DNA of 64,000 nt, from contig JBLKRX010000011.1 of the NCBI GenBank assembly GCA_047608075.1, positions 84,806 through 148,805 on the forward strand, given 5' to 3'. The stretch's first letter is position 1. Each line of letters opens with the position of its first letter. The stretch comes from Ferdinandcohnia humi_A (GTDB lineage: Bacteria > Bacillota > Bacilli > Bacillales > Bacillaceae_L). The position numbers were made by a program, and so were the translations under genes. Shown piece after piece: positions 35,613 to 45,418 of the stretch. A model generated the notes under the pieces. That model made no database searches, was not told where the DNA came from, and was given only the letters and a program-made list of their open reading frames with translations.

Positions 35613-36743
35613 TTACTGCACCTCATACGTTTTACGATAAACAGTTTCCGTTTGATCCTCAGTCGTTAGCGTAATTACAAATGTCACTGGCCCTAATTCA
35701 GTTACACCTAATTTGTTTTTCGCTTCAATCAAACTGATATAAACATCTTTAACATCCGTCCCAGTATAAACAACCTCGTTTTTATCCCCTGCTACTATGT
35801 TTACTTTTACGTTAGTATAAGGAATATAGAAACGAACCATGAATTCATCTGCTGCATCCAAAACTGCCTTTGGCAGCTTACTTGTTTCAACACCATTATA
35901 TAACTGTGTATAATTTACTTTTGTTTCATAATCCGCTAACGTAAAATCAATGATGACTGGCATATTTTTACCCAAAGCTGTCAGCTTCGTTTCTAGCTGC
36001 TTATAAATACTTTCTGGTGCTTCATTTACCTGAAGATATCCACTTTCCACACCATTTTTAAATACCTTTGCAGTATCGTTGTACAGAACAGCTGCTCTTG
36101 AGTAATCTGTTAATTCAACTAACTCTGCTAATTCATCTAAATTTGTTTTAAGTGTAACTGGATACATAGCTGTATTTTTTAACTGCTCCGCTTGACCCTT
36201 AAAATTCCCACGGATCATATCACGAGTTGATTTTCCATATACGCGGTCAAGTAAATACGCTTGTTTTCTAATTTCCTTTGATAATCCATGATAAAGTGCA
36301 ATCGTTTGGTCATTTAAAAGATTTTGATCAAATTGCTTTTGTAATACCTTTCTTGCTTGGTCCATCTTATTCCCAGCATTAATTGCATCAATATAAGCAA
36401 CTGCGCGTCCAATAGAAGTGACATCTGTATTTATTAAAACCAGTACTTTTTCATTAAGACGCTTTGTTAACTCCTCTTTTACTTCACCTTCTGGAAGCTT
36501 TGCTACAGCAGTTTTCGCTTTGCTATAGGCAGTTTTCGTTCCATTATAATAACTCCAAGGAATCGTTTTTCCATCACCTGTCCCTTCGATTGAGATGCCC
36601 CATTTCAAGGAACCTGCAAAGCTTTCCGCTTTCGCTACTAATTCACTTGCTTTCTTTTCTTCAACCGTTTCACCATTTGCGAGAGCTGGCGAAACAAAGA
36701 ATAGGGATCCCGCTACAATTGCTATACTAATCAAATGTTTCAT
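35613..36743 (-). CDS. Secreted protein with SbsC-like wall-binding domain, unknown C-terminus
   Basis: A 376-residue secreted protein. Signal peptide 1-22 (SPALA-NG), then an all-helical domain (about 28-225) with the hallmark LKWGISIEG, AYIDAINAG and LSKEIRKQAYLLDRVYGKST. The same domain opens four other proteins here and resembles the N-terminal SCWP-binding domain of Geobacillus S-layer protein SbsC. The remaining 150 residues are beta-rich and unfamiliar. It is a likely wall-associated protein exported by the nearby SecA2 (inference). ATG 36743 follows AAGGAG; a small mobile-type element sits 34 bp upstream. Confidence 0.8.
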   Translation of the reverse strand: MKHLISIAIVAGSLFFVSPALANGETVEEKKASELVAKAESFAGSLKWGISIEGTGDGKTIPWSYYNGTKTAYSKAKTAVAKLPEGEVKEELTKRLNEKVLVLINTDVTSIGRAVAYIDAINAGNKMDQARKVLQKQFDQNLLNDQTIALYHGLSKEIRKQAYLLDRVYGKSTRDMIRGNFKGQAEQLKNTAMYPVTLKTNLDELAELVELTDYSRAAVLYNDTAKVFKNGVESGYLQVNEAPESIYKQLETKLTALGKNMPVIIDFTLADYETKVNYTQLYNGVETSKLPKAVLDAADEFMVRFYIPYTNVKVNIVAGDKNEVVYTGTDVKDVYISLIEAKNKLGVTELGPVTFVITLTTEDQTETVYRKTYEVQ

Positions 36744-36776
36744 ACCTTCGACTCCTTGTTATGTAATGTAAGTAAG

Positions 36777-36921
36777 TGTTCAAAAAGGAGGAGGAAAAGG
36801 ACCGAGAAGTTCGAGACGGCGAAGCTTTGAGTACCGGAACGTATGCATTTAATACGTGAGGAACGGAAAAGCAAGCCAACGAAGAAATTCGATGTGTCAT
36901 TTTCACCGGACTTTTTGAACA
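36777..36921. mobile_element. 145-bp MITE-like element
   Basis: It is bounded by perfect 11-bp terminal inverted repeats TGTTCAAAAAG/CTTTTTGAACA and has internal symmetry (TTCGAGACGGCGAAGC). It has no open reading frame. It resembles short palindromic elements scattered in Bacillus genomes. Its position, between two divergent genes and 34 bp from the start of one, means it may carry or displace a promoter. Confidence 0.75.
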
Positions 36922-37081
36922 TCCACTATAAGTAAGATTTTGAAAGGAGTACCTCTTTATATCCCTTCGACAAAAATCTCCTATTATTCTAATAGTAACC
37001 AAAAATCTTGTATTTTTATAGCCCTTTTCTGGGAAAAATATGGTATTATAGGGAAAAGTCACAATTTTAGGGGTATTTGTT

Positions 37082-39052
37082 TTGAAAAAAATAGTATTCT
37101 TCTTAGTATCTTTACTAGTAATCTCTTTTGTTGGTCTCCAACAAGTAGCAGCAGAAACAACAACAAAAGGAACCTTCACAAAAATTGGGCCGCAGGTGTT
37201 TACAACCTCAGCACTTACTGCAAAAACCGGAACGAATGACAACGGAACTCCACTTATGTACATACTGTTACACGGTACTCCAACTGTCCTAGCAGTTGTT
37301 GATTTAAACACAGATTCTGTTATCCATACCTTTGAATTAGATTCCACAAGTGCATGGGGATTGACGGTGGATAACCAAAATACCGTTTGGGTTGGCGGAA
37401 CTTCTAAAGGTAACCTGTACAGCTTTAATCCAAATACAAGTGAATTTGTAAACCACGGAAATATGCACGAGAATGCAAAGGATACATCAATCCAAGATAT
37501 AGCATATGGAAATAAAACGATATTCGGTGGTTCCGCATACGGAGGTTCTGTCTTCGGATATTCAATCGATTCGAAGGAAGTAAAGCAATACGGGACGATT
37601 CAAGCGAACAAAGAATTCGCAAAATCTGTTGCCTACTCTGATAAGACCAACACATTATTCGTCGGCATCGGATCAAATGCCGAGCTTGTTGAAGTAGATG
37701 TTACAACTGGAAGAGTCTTATCCTCTTTCCTACCAAATCAGTATAAGGATGAAAAATACATATCAGACCTAGATCTTGCAGGTGATCTACTTTTTGCAAG
37801 AATGTATCCAAGCGCTGAAATTGCCATCTTTAATGTTCATACGAAGGAATACCTTGGTGAACTTGCAGGAGATTCAAGAGGAATATCTCCACTATCACCA
37901 GATGGTAAGTCCGTGTATTATTTTTCAGATGAAAGCTTATTTGAATACAATCTAGATACAAAAAAAGCAACAAAACTTGATGTTACAATTCCACAAGGAA
38001 AGACAGCTTTATCACTAGGCTTCGTTCAGCTCGAAAATAAACCTGATTTGTCATTAGTTGGCCTACTAGATAACCAAGGAACGATTTTCGTATACAATCT
38101 TGAAACAAAGCAATCAGAATTAAAATCACTTTCCCTTCCTGGACAGCCCATTACGCTGTACACAATGATTGAAAGTGAAGACAAAAAGCAAATTTTTGTG
38201 AACGGCTATATGTCTGGCGGATTGGGTGTGTATAATGTAGAAACAGGTCAATCAACAGATGTGAAAGGAATTAGCCAGGTAGAGTCCATTGCTATGTTAA
38301 ATGGAAAAATGTATTTTGGTGGCTATCCAAAAGCACGTGTTTTAGAATATGACGTAAAGGACCCTTGGGGTTCAACAGCACCAAGAGAACTATTTAATTT
38401 AACAAAATATCGTCAAGAGCGCCTTACCGCTATGGTCGGTGTCGAGTCCGTGAACAAGCTATATATCGGCTCATTCCCTGACAATGGGGAAAAAGGTGGC
38501 GCATTGGTTGTCTATGATCCAGCTACAAAAACAAACCAAGTGATTGAAAACTATATTCCAAATCATAGTATCGTATCACTCACCTATCATGATGGGTATG
38601 TATATGGAGGAACTTCGATCTTCGCGAACCAAAAGGCTTCAAAATATCCAGCGAAATTCTTCCGTTTCCCTGTAGACAATCCGACGAAAAAAGAAATCAT
38701 TCCATTACCAATCAACGGAAATCTCGTAACTGGAATGATCACAGGTCCAGACGGACAAATTTGGGGCATGATCAACGGGACATTGTTTGCATATGACCCA
38801 GCTACTCAATCGTATCGATGGACAGAAGTCCTACCGAAAATTTCAGGTCGTTTTATGAACGCGAAATTACTTTTCGGTATCGATGGGCAGCTTTACGCGA
38901 CAGTTGAAGGAATGCTAACTAAGGTAGATCCAGCAACCCTCCAAGTAGAAATTCTAAAATACACGGGGGCCTATGACCTTGCACAAGATTATCTAGGAAA
39001 CCTCTACTTCCGTGACCAAGCAGATTTATGGAAGTATAGTCCGAATCGATAA
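37082..39052 (+). CDS. Secreted beta-propeller protein
   Basis: A 656-residue secreted protein: signal peptide (1-24, ending VAA-ET) followed by at least ten strand-rich repeats of the YVTN/SMP-30 kind, such as SIQDIAYGNKTIFGGSAYGG and SVAYSDKTNTLFVGIGSNAE, enough for one large or two small propellers. There is no catalytic motif that I can identify and no SbsC-like domain. Start is TTG 37082, 9 bases after AGGGG. Sitting between an SbsC-domain gene and secA2, it may be another surface-layer component, but the role is unknown. Confidence 0.8.
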   Translation: MKKIVFFLVSLLVISFVGLQQVAAETTTKGTFTKIGPQVFTTSALTAKTGTNDNGTPLMYILLHGTPTVLAVVDLNTDSVIHTFELDSTSAWGLTVDNQNTVWVGGTSKGNLYSFNPNTSEFVNHGNMHENAKDTSIQDIAYGNKTIFGGSAYGGSVFGYSIDSKEVKQYGTIQANKEFAKSVAYSDKTNTLFVGIGSNAELVEVDVTTGRVLSSFLPNQYKDEKYISDLDLAGDLLFARMYPSAEIAIFNVHTKEYLGELAGDSRGISPLSPDGKSVYYFSDESLFEYNLDTKKATKLDVTIPQGKTALSLGFVQLENKPDLSLVGLLDNQGTIFVYNLETKQSELKSLSLPGQPITLYTMIESEDKKQIFVNGYMSGGLGVYNVETGQSTDVKGISQVESIAMLNGKMYFGGYPKARVLEYDVKDPWGSTAPRELFNLTKYRQERLTAMVGVESVNKLYIGSFPDNGEKGGALVVYDPATKTNQVIENYIPNHSIVSLTYHDGYVYGGTSIFANQKASKYPAKFFRFPVDNPTKKEIIPLPINGNLVTGMITGPDGQIWGMINGTLFAYDPATQSYRWTEVLPKISGRFMNAKLLFGIDGQLYATVEGMLTKVDPATLQVEILKYTGAYDLAQDYLGNLYFRDQADLWKYSPNR

Positions 39053-39092
39053 TAAATTTAGTATTTGTTATTGCGATTCTTTTAAAAATAAA

Positions 39093-39198
39093 CGAAAATC
39101 TACAATACTCCTCGGGAAAGCGAGCCAAGCAAGACCCCACAATGAGGAACGAGCGAGGAGGCTTGCGGATCGCCCGCGGAAAGGGAGTAGATTTTTCG
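39093..39198. repeat. Palindromic intergenic repeat
   Basis: Near-perfect inverted ends CGAAAATCTAC/GTAGATTTTTCG enclose a G/C-rich centre with GGGAAAGCGAG, GACCCCACAATG, GAGGAGGCTTGC and CGCCCGCGGAAAG. It belongs to the same broad family as the degenerate copy at 18292-18385. The hairpin GACATCAC/GTGATGTC at about 39234-39257 lies just after it and may end transcription of the propeller gene. Confidence 0.65.
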
Positions 39199-39431
39199 CC
39201 ATTCAAGATAAATATTAAAACGTACCATTAAATAGACATCACTTTTTCAGGTGATGTCTTTGTTTTTAAAGGGGAACAATTCTAGGAAACTATCACCCTC
39301 TTCATCTAAAATATGGGAAATCTTTTATATTGATTGACAGTAAGAAGAAAATGTAAAATTAAGAAGGAATTAGATTAATATAGTTTCTATGCTATCATGT
39401 ACTTAAGAAATAGAAGTAGGAGCGAGTATAC

Positions 39432-41804
39432 ATGTTAACGAAATTTAAACAGCTCTTCCAAGAAGAGTCACGAGAAATAAATAAACTCATGAAACATGTT
39501 GAGCGAATTAACGAATTAGAGGAAGAAGTGTCAAAGCTATCTGATGAAGAGTTAAAGAACATGACTGCGCAATTTAAACAACAGCTTCAGGATGGTGCGA
39601 CACTTGATGACATTAAAGAACGCGCATTTTCTGTTGTTCGAGAAGCATCAAAACGTGTTCTTGGCTTACGTCACTATGATGTTCAATTAATTGGTGGACT
39701 TGTTATGCATCAAGGAAACATCGCTGAAATGCAAACTGGTGAAGGAAAAACGCTTGTTGCTACTCTACCAAGCTATTTGCATGCATTAGAAGAAAAAGGT
39801 GTTCATATTATTACTGCGAACGAATACCTTGCAAAGCGTGACTATGAAACGATGGGGAAAATCCATCAATTCCTCGGATTAACAGTTGGACTTAATATTT
39901 CACAAATTGAACCTGCTGAAAAAATGGAAGCATACCAATCCGATATTACATACGGAACTGGAACCGAATTTGGATTTGATTATCTGCGTGACAATATGAT
40001 GCTGAATCCTGCTGAAAAGGTACAACGTCCTCTTCACTATGCAATTGTAGACGAGATCGACAGCATTCTTATCGATGAAGCAAGAACTCCATTGATTATC
40101 GCGAACAAGTCAAATCACTCTACTGAGTTATTCTATATTACAGCGGAGATTGTGAAATCCTTCCAAAAGGATGTTGAATACGAATTCTACCCTGAAACAA
40201 GACAGGTTAACCTAACTGACGAGGGTGCAACTGTCATCGAAAAAGCGTTTGGTATTGATAATCTTTACGATTCGGAACACCGTGAGCTTTTACACATTCT
40301 TATGCAATCCCTACGCGCTTCTGTTGTCATGAGGAAGGACGTGGACTATATTGTTCGCAAGGATGATGTCTTACTTGTTGACCAGTTCACAGGTAGAATC
40401 ATGGAAGGCCGCACATTTAGTGATGGACTACATCAAGCCATTGAAGCAAAAGAAGGTGTCCCAATTAAGGAAGAAAATGAGACACAGGCGACGATTACGG
40501 TTCAGAACTACTTCAGAATGTATAAGCTTTTAGCTGGTATGACTGGTAGTGCAATGCCTTCTAAAAAAGAATTCCTTGATACGTATGGGATTCATGTTGT
40601 GAGCATCCCTACAAATCGTCCGCGTATCCGTATCGATATGGAGGACCTGGTGTATGCCACTTACGACGCTAAAGTAAAGAAAATCGTTGAAGAGGTTTCA
40701 AATTATCATAAGATGGGGCGTCCTGTTTTAATCGGAACAACCTCTATCGAGCAATCTGAGAAACTTTCGAAACACTTAAAGGCAGCAAATATTGCACATC
40801 AAATCTTAAATGCGAAGACAGAAGAAGATGAGGCAAACATTATCTCTATGGCCGGACAAAAAGGTCAAGTGATGCTTGCGACGAATATGGCTGGTCGAGG
40901 AACAGATATCCTTCTTGGAGATGGTGTAAAAGAGCTTGGTGGGTTGCACATCATTGGTACCGAGAAACACGAAAGCGCTCGTATTGATATGCAGCTTCGT
41001 GGACGTTCTGGACGCCAAGGAGACCCAGGATCAACCCAATTTATCATTTCGTTAGAGGATGATATTTTCTATCTGTATGATGAAGAGGAAATGGCTCGCT
41101 GGAAGAAAAAGCTGAAAACGAACGAAGATGGTCTAGTTGTTTCACCAGACCCAATTAAATTTGCGAAAAAGGTACAAGAAACGGTTGAAAGTGCTCATTT
41201 CTCTTCAAGAACACATTTACTAAAGCTTGATGATGTCGCGGATGCACAGCGTAAGATTGTGTACAAAAAACGCGATTATCTACTTGAAAAAGAAGACATT
41301 CTACCGGATTTACTAGAGCATCTTGAAAAGCATTCAAAAGCAATTGTTGATAAATACTGTCTGGAAGATGTTGTATTCGAGGAATGGAATCTTTCTGGTC
41401 TATTGGAAGAGCTATCTCTTATGTATGGCGCCCTACCTTTCGATGAAGAAAAAGTAAGGGGTCTTGAGAAAGTTGATATCGAAGAGCTCGTTTCCGGAGT
41501 CCATGAAACATATGTGAATACCGTAAAAGAATTAATGGAAGACAACCAGTTCTCTACGAGAGTTCGCGGCATGATGCTTCAACACCTAGACCAAAAATGG
41601 ATCAAACACCTTGATGCAAATACTCAACTTAAGGAAGGCATCAACCTTCGAAGCTACGGACAGGAAGACCCATACCGTTTATACGAATTTGAAGCATTTG
41701 AGGAATTCTTATATATGCAGCAAAACATTGATGCAGCGGTTAGTCGAACTCTGCTTATCTATGTAAACCAAGCCAATAGCCGTGAAATTGAAGAGGAGGA
41801 GTAA
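39432..41804 (+). CDS. secA2: SecA2, accessory preprotein translocase ATPase (Bacillus type)
   Basis: A 790-residue SecA. Motifs: Walker A MQTGEGKTLVA near 100, YGTGTEFGFDYLRDNM, VDEIDSILIDEARTPLI, the GTTSIEQSEKLSKHL helicase motif, ATNMAGRGTDI, QLRGRSGRQGD and the scaffold/wing domains. It ends at IEEEE without the C-terminal zinc domain of housekeeping SecA, and at 790 residues it is shorter than SecA1 (about 840). In B. anthracis SecA2 is dedicated to secretion of S-layer proteins. The next gene follows after 2 bp and is SlaP-like, the same pairing as in B. anthracis. ATG 39432 follows AGGAG. Confidence 0.95.
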   Translation: MLTKFKQLFQEESREINKLMKHVERINELEEEVSKLSDEELKNMTAQFKQQLQDGATLDDIKERAFSVVREASKRVLGLRHYDVQLIGGLVMHQGNIAEMQTGEGKTLVATLPSYLHALEEKGVHIITANEYLAKRDYETMGKIHQFLGLTVGLNISQIEPAEKMEAYQSDITYGTGTEFGFDYLRDNMMLNPAEKVQRPLHYAIVDEIDSILIDEARTPLIIANKSNHSTELFYITAEIVKSFQKDVEYEFYPETRQVNLTDEGATVIEKAFGIDNLYDSEHRELLHILMQSLRASVVMRKDVDYIVRKDDVLLVDQFTGRIMEGRTFSDGLHQAIEAKEGVPIKEENETQATITVQNYFRMYKLLAGMTGSAMPSKKEFLDTYGIHVVSIPTNRPRIRIDMEDLVYATYDAKVKKIVEEVSNYHKMGRPVLIGTTSIEQSEKLSKHLKAANIAHQILNAKTEEDEANIISMAGQKGQVMLATNMAGRGTDILLGDGVKELGGLHIIGTEKHESARIDMQLRGRSGRQGDPGSTQFIISLEDDIFYLYDEEEMARWKKKLKTNEDGLVVSPDPIKFAKKVQETVESAHFSSRTHLLKLDDVADAQRKIVYKKRDYLLEKEDILPDLLEHLEKHSKAIVDKYCLEDVVFEEWNLSGLLEELSLMYGALPFDEEKVRGLEKVDIEELVSGVHETYVNTVKELMEDNQFSTRVRGMMLQHLDQKWIKHLDANTQLKEGINLRSYGQEDPYRLYEFEAFEEFLYMQQNIDAAVSRTLLIYVNQANSREIEEEE

Positions 41805-41806
41805 GA

Positions 41807-42676
41807 ATGGGACTTTTTACGAAAAAAACTCAGCCTCAAGAAGAGGAAGCAACAATTGAACAAGAAACAGTAGATACTGATGATGTAAAGACAAACCTTG
41901 TCTTTCACCCTGATTGGAACGTATCTACATCTGAAAAATATGTGTACCAATTCCATCATCAAAAATTAGAACCTTTAAAACCAAATCAAATCTCTATATC
42001 AGGTGTGAAGCTAGATGAATTTGAAGATGGGTTCGTTATTACTGCTTTTTTCCGTAACACATTAGCAAAAGCTATTAGACTTGAAATTGTCGATCTTCTT
42101 GTGTTAGATGAGGAAGGAAATGCCCTTGCACGAAAAACATTCGAAATGGATATCCTAGGGGAAATCCCGTCAATGGGCTGTATTCCATGGCGTCTATTGT
42201 TCTCTACCGAAGATAAACTTGTTGAAACAGCTATTGCCAATGAAAAATGGACTATTGCCTTTGAATTAAAACAAAAGGTCAAAAAACCAATGGTACTTGA
42301 ACTTGAGGACAGCTGGAAGGAAAATCTTCCTGCTGAGCAAATCACAAAGCTTGAAGAGCTTGTTGCAAAGTTACCTCCGTTACAGGATGGAGAGGTTAAC
42401 TTTATGGGAATCAGTGTATCCCATACCGAAAATGAGCAGCTAGCCGTTACCGTTCTAATTCGGAATGCAAGTGATAAAAACATCACATTGGAGCAGCTGC
42501 CTCTAAAGGTTGAGGATGCAAACAACGTGGTTGTGGCACAAGGCTCATTTACGTTAGATAAGCTTGAGGTAAAAGCAAGCACAAGTAAACCTTGGACCTT
42601 TCTATTCCCGAAAGAAACACAATCAGATGTACAGCCTGATTTCTCCAAGTGGAGAGTTTATATACCACAGCAGTAA
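41807..42676 (+). CDS. slaP: Accessory Sec S-layer assembly protein (SlaP-like)
   Basis: A 289-residue cytoplasmic protein built of two related domains (about 27-150 and 165-289). Each has a D-x-SWKENLP or HPDW-type start, an ISI(S/M)G-V-ld strand and a final PW.(L/F)LF segment. This duplicated form is the SLAP_DUP family, named for its association with SecA2 and S-layer secretion; B. anthracis SlaP is needed with SecA2 for S-layer export. It starts 2 bp after secA2 with GAGGAGG inside the secA2 3' end, so the two are one operon. No signal peptide or membrane helix is present. Confidence 0.9.
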   Translation: MGLFTKKTQPQEEEATIEQETVDTDDVKTNLVFHPDWNVSTSEKYVYQFHHQKLEPLKPNQISISGVKLDEFEDGFVITAFFRNTLAKAIRLEIVDLLVLDEEGNALARKTFEMDILGEIPSMGCIPWRLLFSTEDKLVETAIANEKWTIAFELKQKVKKPMVLELEDSWKENLPAEQITKLEELVAKLPPLQDGEVNFMGISVSHTENEQLAVTVLIRNASDKNITLEQLPLKVEDANNVVVAQGSFTLDKLEVKASTSKPWTFLFPKETQSDVQPDFSKWRVYIPQQ

Positions 42677-42708
42677 AAAAATGCGTCCCAAGTGGGACGC
42701 ATTTTTTA
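42675..42708. terminator. Bidirectional terminator between slaP and the transglycosylase gene
   Basis: 13-bp perfect stem AAAATGCGTCCCA/TGGGACGCATTTT with a 2-base loop, A/T runs on both sides, and convergent genes. Confidence 0.93.
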
Positions 42709-44253
42709 TTGTAGGTTTAGAGAAGCTAGATAGCCTTCTTGTCCTGTATTGTTATCGCGTACTTTGTACCAAGAGAACAGATTCAAGTAATTGTCATCCT
42801 GAATTGGCTCAGAAAGAATTGTTACACTAGACCCCGCAGGTAAAATTGTATATTTTACACCTGTTCTTGGCTCAATACGGAAATTACTGTTCGCAGACGT
42901 TACAATCTGGTCACCAATGTTAAACGTTTGGGTACTCGTTGTCTGTTTTGTTGTTGTATAGTTCATCTTGCCATTGAAATATAAAATTCCAGATACATTA
43001 GTAACGGCTATGTCTGTGCTCTTAATGACCTCTGCTTCTACTCCTGCATACTGGTCCATTTTTGCATACACCTTAACCTGATACGGACTGTTTGTTGGGA
43101 CTGTAGGATCATTTCTAGTAGATAGCCCATTATACGCCATTATCGCAAAATACCAGTTTTCGATAATCCTTGGGTCATTGTTATTAACTGTAGGTGTTCG
43201 ACTGCCACCATATCTCCACTTACTGAGTAAGATATCAGCACCAACCTGAATATTGTAGATTGTGTCGTATTTCAAACGCTCTACATCAATACCCGGTCCC
43301 GGATTTGTTACTTGCATAATCCCGATTCCGCCATCCCAGCTAATTAGTGGTGTACCATCAGCATTAAACTGACGTAAGCTTCCATTTTCCTGTAAGGCAA
43401 CAGATTTTAATACCTCAGGTGGAATGTTACGCTTAATTGCTTCCGCTGTTAAGGTTGCCTTAATTTCAGGAATTGTTAGTTCTACCTTTTGTACTGGAGG
43501 TGTGACCACTCCACCAATTTTGGTTGAAATAGTAGTATAACGCTCACGTAATTGTTGATTAAACTGCTCATTTGTAATCAAAGTGAAAAGTGGTGCAGAT
43601 TCGTCTACTAATCTTTTAATTTCAGGATCTGTAGGTGAAACGGCCAAAAGCTCTTCTGCTTTATCTAAATTCATTTTCACAGTAATAGCATATAGAATAC
43701 TGTTTCGAACCTCTTCTGCGGAATGCTTGTAGTTTCCACGAATTAAATCTCTAGTAGATTGCCCATACACTCGGTCTAGTAAAATACCTTGCTTACGAAT
43801 TTCAAAAGACAAGTCATGATACGCTTGCTCCGTTTCGTCATTCATGACACCAGCATCTATTTTTTGCTGAAGAGCAGCCTTCTTCTCATTAATCTTTTCA
43901 CCTGCTGTAATCGCATCGATATAGTACATAGCACGTGTAATATGGATGCCAGACGTTTTTTCAAGTGTTTCTAGATACGTTGCGCGCTGTGCAGCTGGAA
44001 GCTTATTAATAGCTGCTAGTGCATTCGTATTTGCCTTTTTCGCATCGTTGTAAGGACCCCAAGGACGTGTTTTTCCATCTCCTGATCCCTCAATAGAAAT
44101 AGCCCACTTTAAAACAGTTCCTGTGCTAGCAGCCTTGTCCATTAACCCTTTAATACCTGTTGCTGCATCTGCTGACTGTGGACCAAATAATAGGATTCCT
44201 AAAGATAGTACGAGTACCGTCATTACTGCATGTTTACTACGTTTTAATATCAT
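42706..44253 (-). CDS. SbsC-like domain fused to lytic transglycosylase (SLT) and SH3 domain
   Basis: A 515-residue secreted protein. Signal peptide 1-31, SbsC-like helical domain (about 33-225; LKWAISIEG, YIDAITAGEKI, LSFEIRKQGILLDRVYGQST), then an SLT lysozyme-like domain (about 265-400). The likely catalytic Glu is in KSVALQENGS, with GIGIMQVTNPG and YFAIMAYNGL motifs typical of soluble lytic transglycosylases that cleave the MurNAc-GlcNAc bond. An SH3-like C-terminus (about 445-515) follows. The N-domain would hold the hydrolase in the S-layer/SCWP zone of the wall. ATG 44253 follows AGAGGAA. Expression is separate from the upstream NlpC/P60 gene because a terminator lies between them. 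Confidence 0.87.
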   Translation of the reverse strand: MILKRSKHAVMTVLVLSLGILLFGPQSADAATGIKGLMDKAASTGTVLKWAISIEGSGDGKTRPWGPYNDAKKANTNALAAINKLPAAQRATYLETLEKTSGIHITRAMYYIDAITAGEKINEKKAALQQKIDAGVMNDETEQAYHDLSFEIRKQGILLDRVYGQSTRDLIRGNYKHSAEEVRNSILYAITVKMNLDKAEELLAVSPTDPEIKRLVDESAPLFTLITNEQFNQQLRERYTTISTKIGGVVTPPVQKVELTIPEIKATLTAEAIKRNIPPEVLKSVALQENGSLRQFNADGTPLISWDGGIGIMQVTNPGPGIDVERLKYDTIYNIQVGADILLSKWRYGGSRTPTVNNNDPRIIENWYFAIMAYNGLSTRNDPTVPTNSPYQVKVYAKMDQYAGVEAEVIKSTDIAVTNVSGILYFNGKMNYTTTKQTTSTQTFNIGDQIVTSANSNFRIEPRTGVKYTILPAGSSVTILSEPIQDDNYLNLFSWYKVRDNNTGQEGYLASLNLQ

Positions 44254-44281
44254 GATTCCTCTCCAATCCTAGTATTTCCTC

Positions 44282-44328
44282 AAAAACAAAAATCTCTAAT
44301 AAGAGTTAGGCACTTTATTAGAGATTTT
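44282..44328 (-). terminator. Terminator of the NlpC/P60 gene
   Basis: Perfect 13-bp stem AAATCTCTAATAA/TTATTAGAGATTT, followed on the minus strand by TTTTTGTTTTTG. Confidence 0.92.
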
Positions 44329-44345
44329 CATATATTTATATTCTA

Positions 44346-45047
44346 CTAGTTTTTGTTAATCTCTGACAAGGACAAATATTGGATATGTGTATCCATTTTT
44401 GTGATGTACAGGCCAGCCCCTAACCCATATTGTCCACCATAGTTGTCATCATAGCTATAGACGCGATAGACTTCGCCTGGCTTTAAAACACGTACATATT
44501 CTAATGCTCCATTGTCTGTACGTTTCCATAGATTGATTGCTTTTGTAACCTCTATTTCGCCAATTTGGCCCTCTTTTACAGATAGCTTAGACTGAGATTC
44601 GTTTGGTAAATATCGTTTTGCTCCTAAATATCTTGGTTTCCAATAAGGTTCATTTAGGGAAGAGATGGTAACTCCATCACTTGTGCTCGCATGAACAAAA
44701 CGATCATTTCCAACATAAATTCCTGCATGTGATGCACCAGGCTTATAAGTAGTAAAAAATACTAAATCCCCTACTGCAAGATTATGTTTCTCGACTGATT
44801 CCCCACTTGCAAATTGATCAGCGGCCGTTCTTGGTAAGGAAACATTTAATCTATCAAAAACATAACCAAGAAAACCTGAACAATCAAAACCGCTTGGAGT
44901 TGTTCCACCAAATTGATAGGGAACTCCTATGTATTGCTTTCCAATCTCTACTACAGCTTCACCTTGACCCGCTGCTGAGGCACTATGATTTCCTACTAAT
45001 ACTGTGGTGATAGTGATTGCTGCAAAAAGTGACAGTATTTTCTTCAT
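44346..45047 (-). CDS. NlpC/P60 endopeptidase with a C-terminal GQIG/INLWKR domain
   Basis: A 233-residue secreted peptidase: signal peptide 1-25, NlpC/P60 domain (about 30-145) with catalytic Cys in PSGFDCSGFLGYVF and His in ASHAGIYVGNDRFVHAST. These enzymes cut the D-Glu to diamino acid bond of wall peptides. The C-terminal 65 residues (GQIGEIEV, INLWKR, LKPGEVYRVYSYD, GGQYGLGAG, YITKM) recur nearly unchanged near the N-terminus of the phosphodiester glycosidase at 50-52.5 kb. I cannot name this domain; it probably directs wall binding. ATG 45047 follows GGAGGAAG. Confidence 0.9.
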   Translation of the reverse strand: MKKILSLFAAITITTVLVGNHSASAAGQGEAVVEIGKQYIGVPYQFGGTTPSGFDCSGFLGYVFDRLNVSLPRTAADQFASGESVEKHNLAVGDLVFFTTYKPGASHAGIYVGNDRFVHASTSDGVTISSLNEPYWKPRYLGAKRYLPNESQSKLSVKEGQIGEIEVTKAINLWKRTDNGALEYVRVLKPGEVYRVYSYDDNYGGQYGLGAGLYITKMDTHIQYLSLSEINKN

Positions 45048-45418
45048 AACTTCCTCCAGTATTCATGATAGTCTCTCATATTTTTTGCTAATCTATTATT
45101 ATTTTTCCTAATCTACTATGATTTTACAATATTTTCTGTCATTTTACCATTTCAGTTCTATTACACTCGAACTTTTATGTTACAGTTATGTTACAAAAAA
45201 AGTGGTTCAATTTACGAAATGCTAGAACTCTTACTATTTTAATAGAAACAAAAACTATTCCTTTTTAGGGGACGAACAATTGACCAACCACTTCCCGCAA
45301 AAGGTTGAGAATCAAAAATTAAATAGCACCATACCAAAATTATTATAGCCAAGTGATTCTATTCACCTTAAAATAGAGAGTAATAGATTACCATTATTAA
45401 GAGAAAGAGGAAGATACT
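45048..45418. other. Divergent intergenic region
   Basis: A 370-bp AT-rich gap between two divergent secreted-protein genes. Promoters for both must lie here, but I see no clear consensus box and no repeat. Confidence 0.5.

Noticed and set aside
41986..42648. 220-codon minus-strand frame antisense to slaP
   Set aside because: Ser-rich shadow of a well-supported gene in the secA2 operon.
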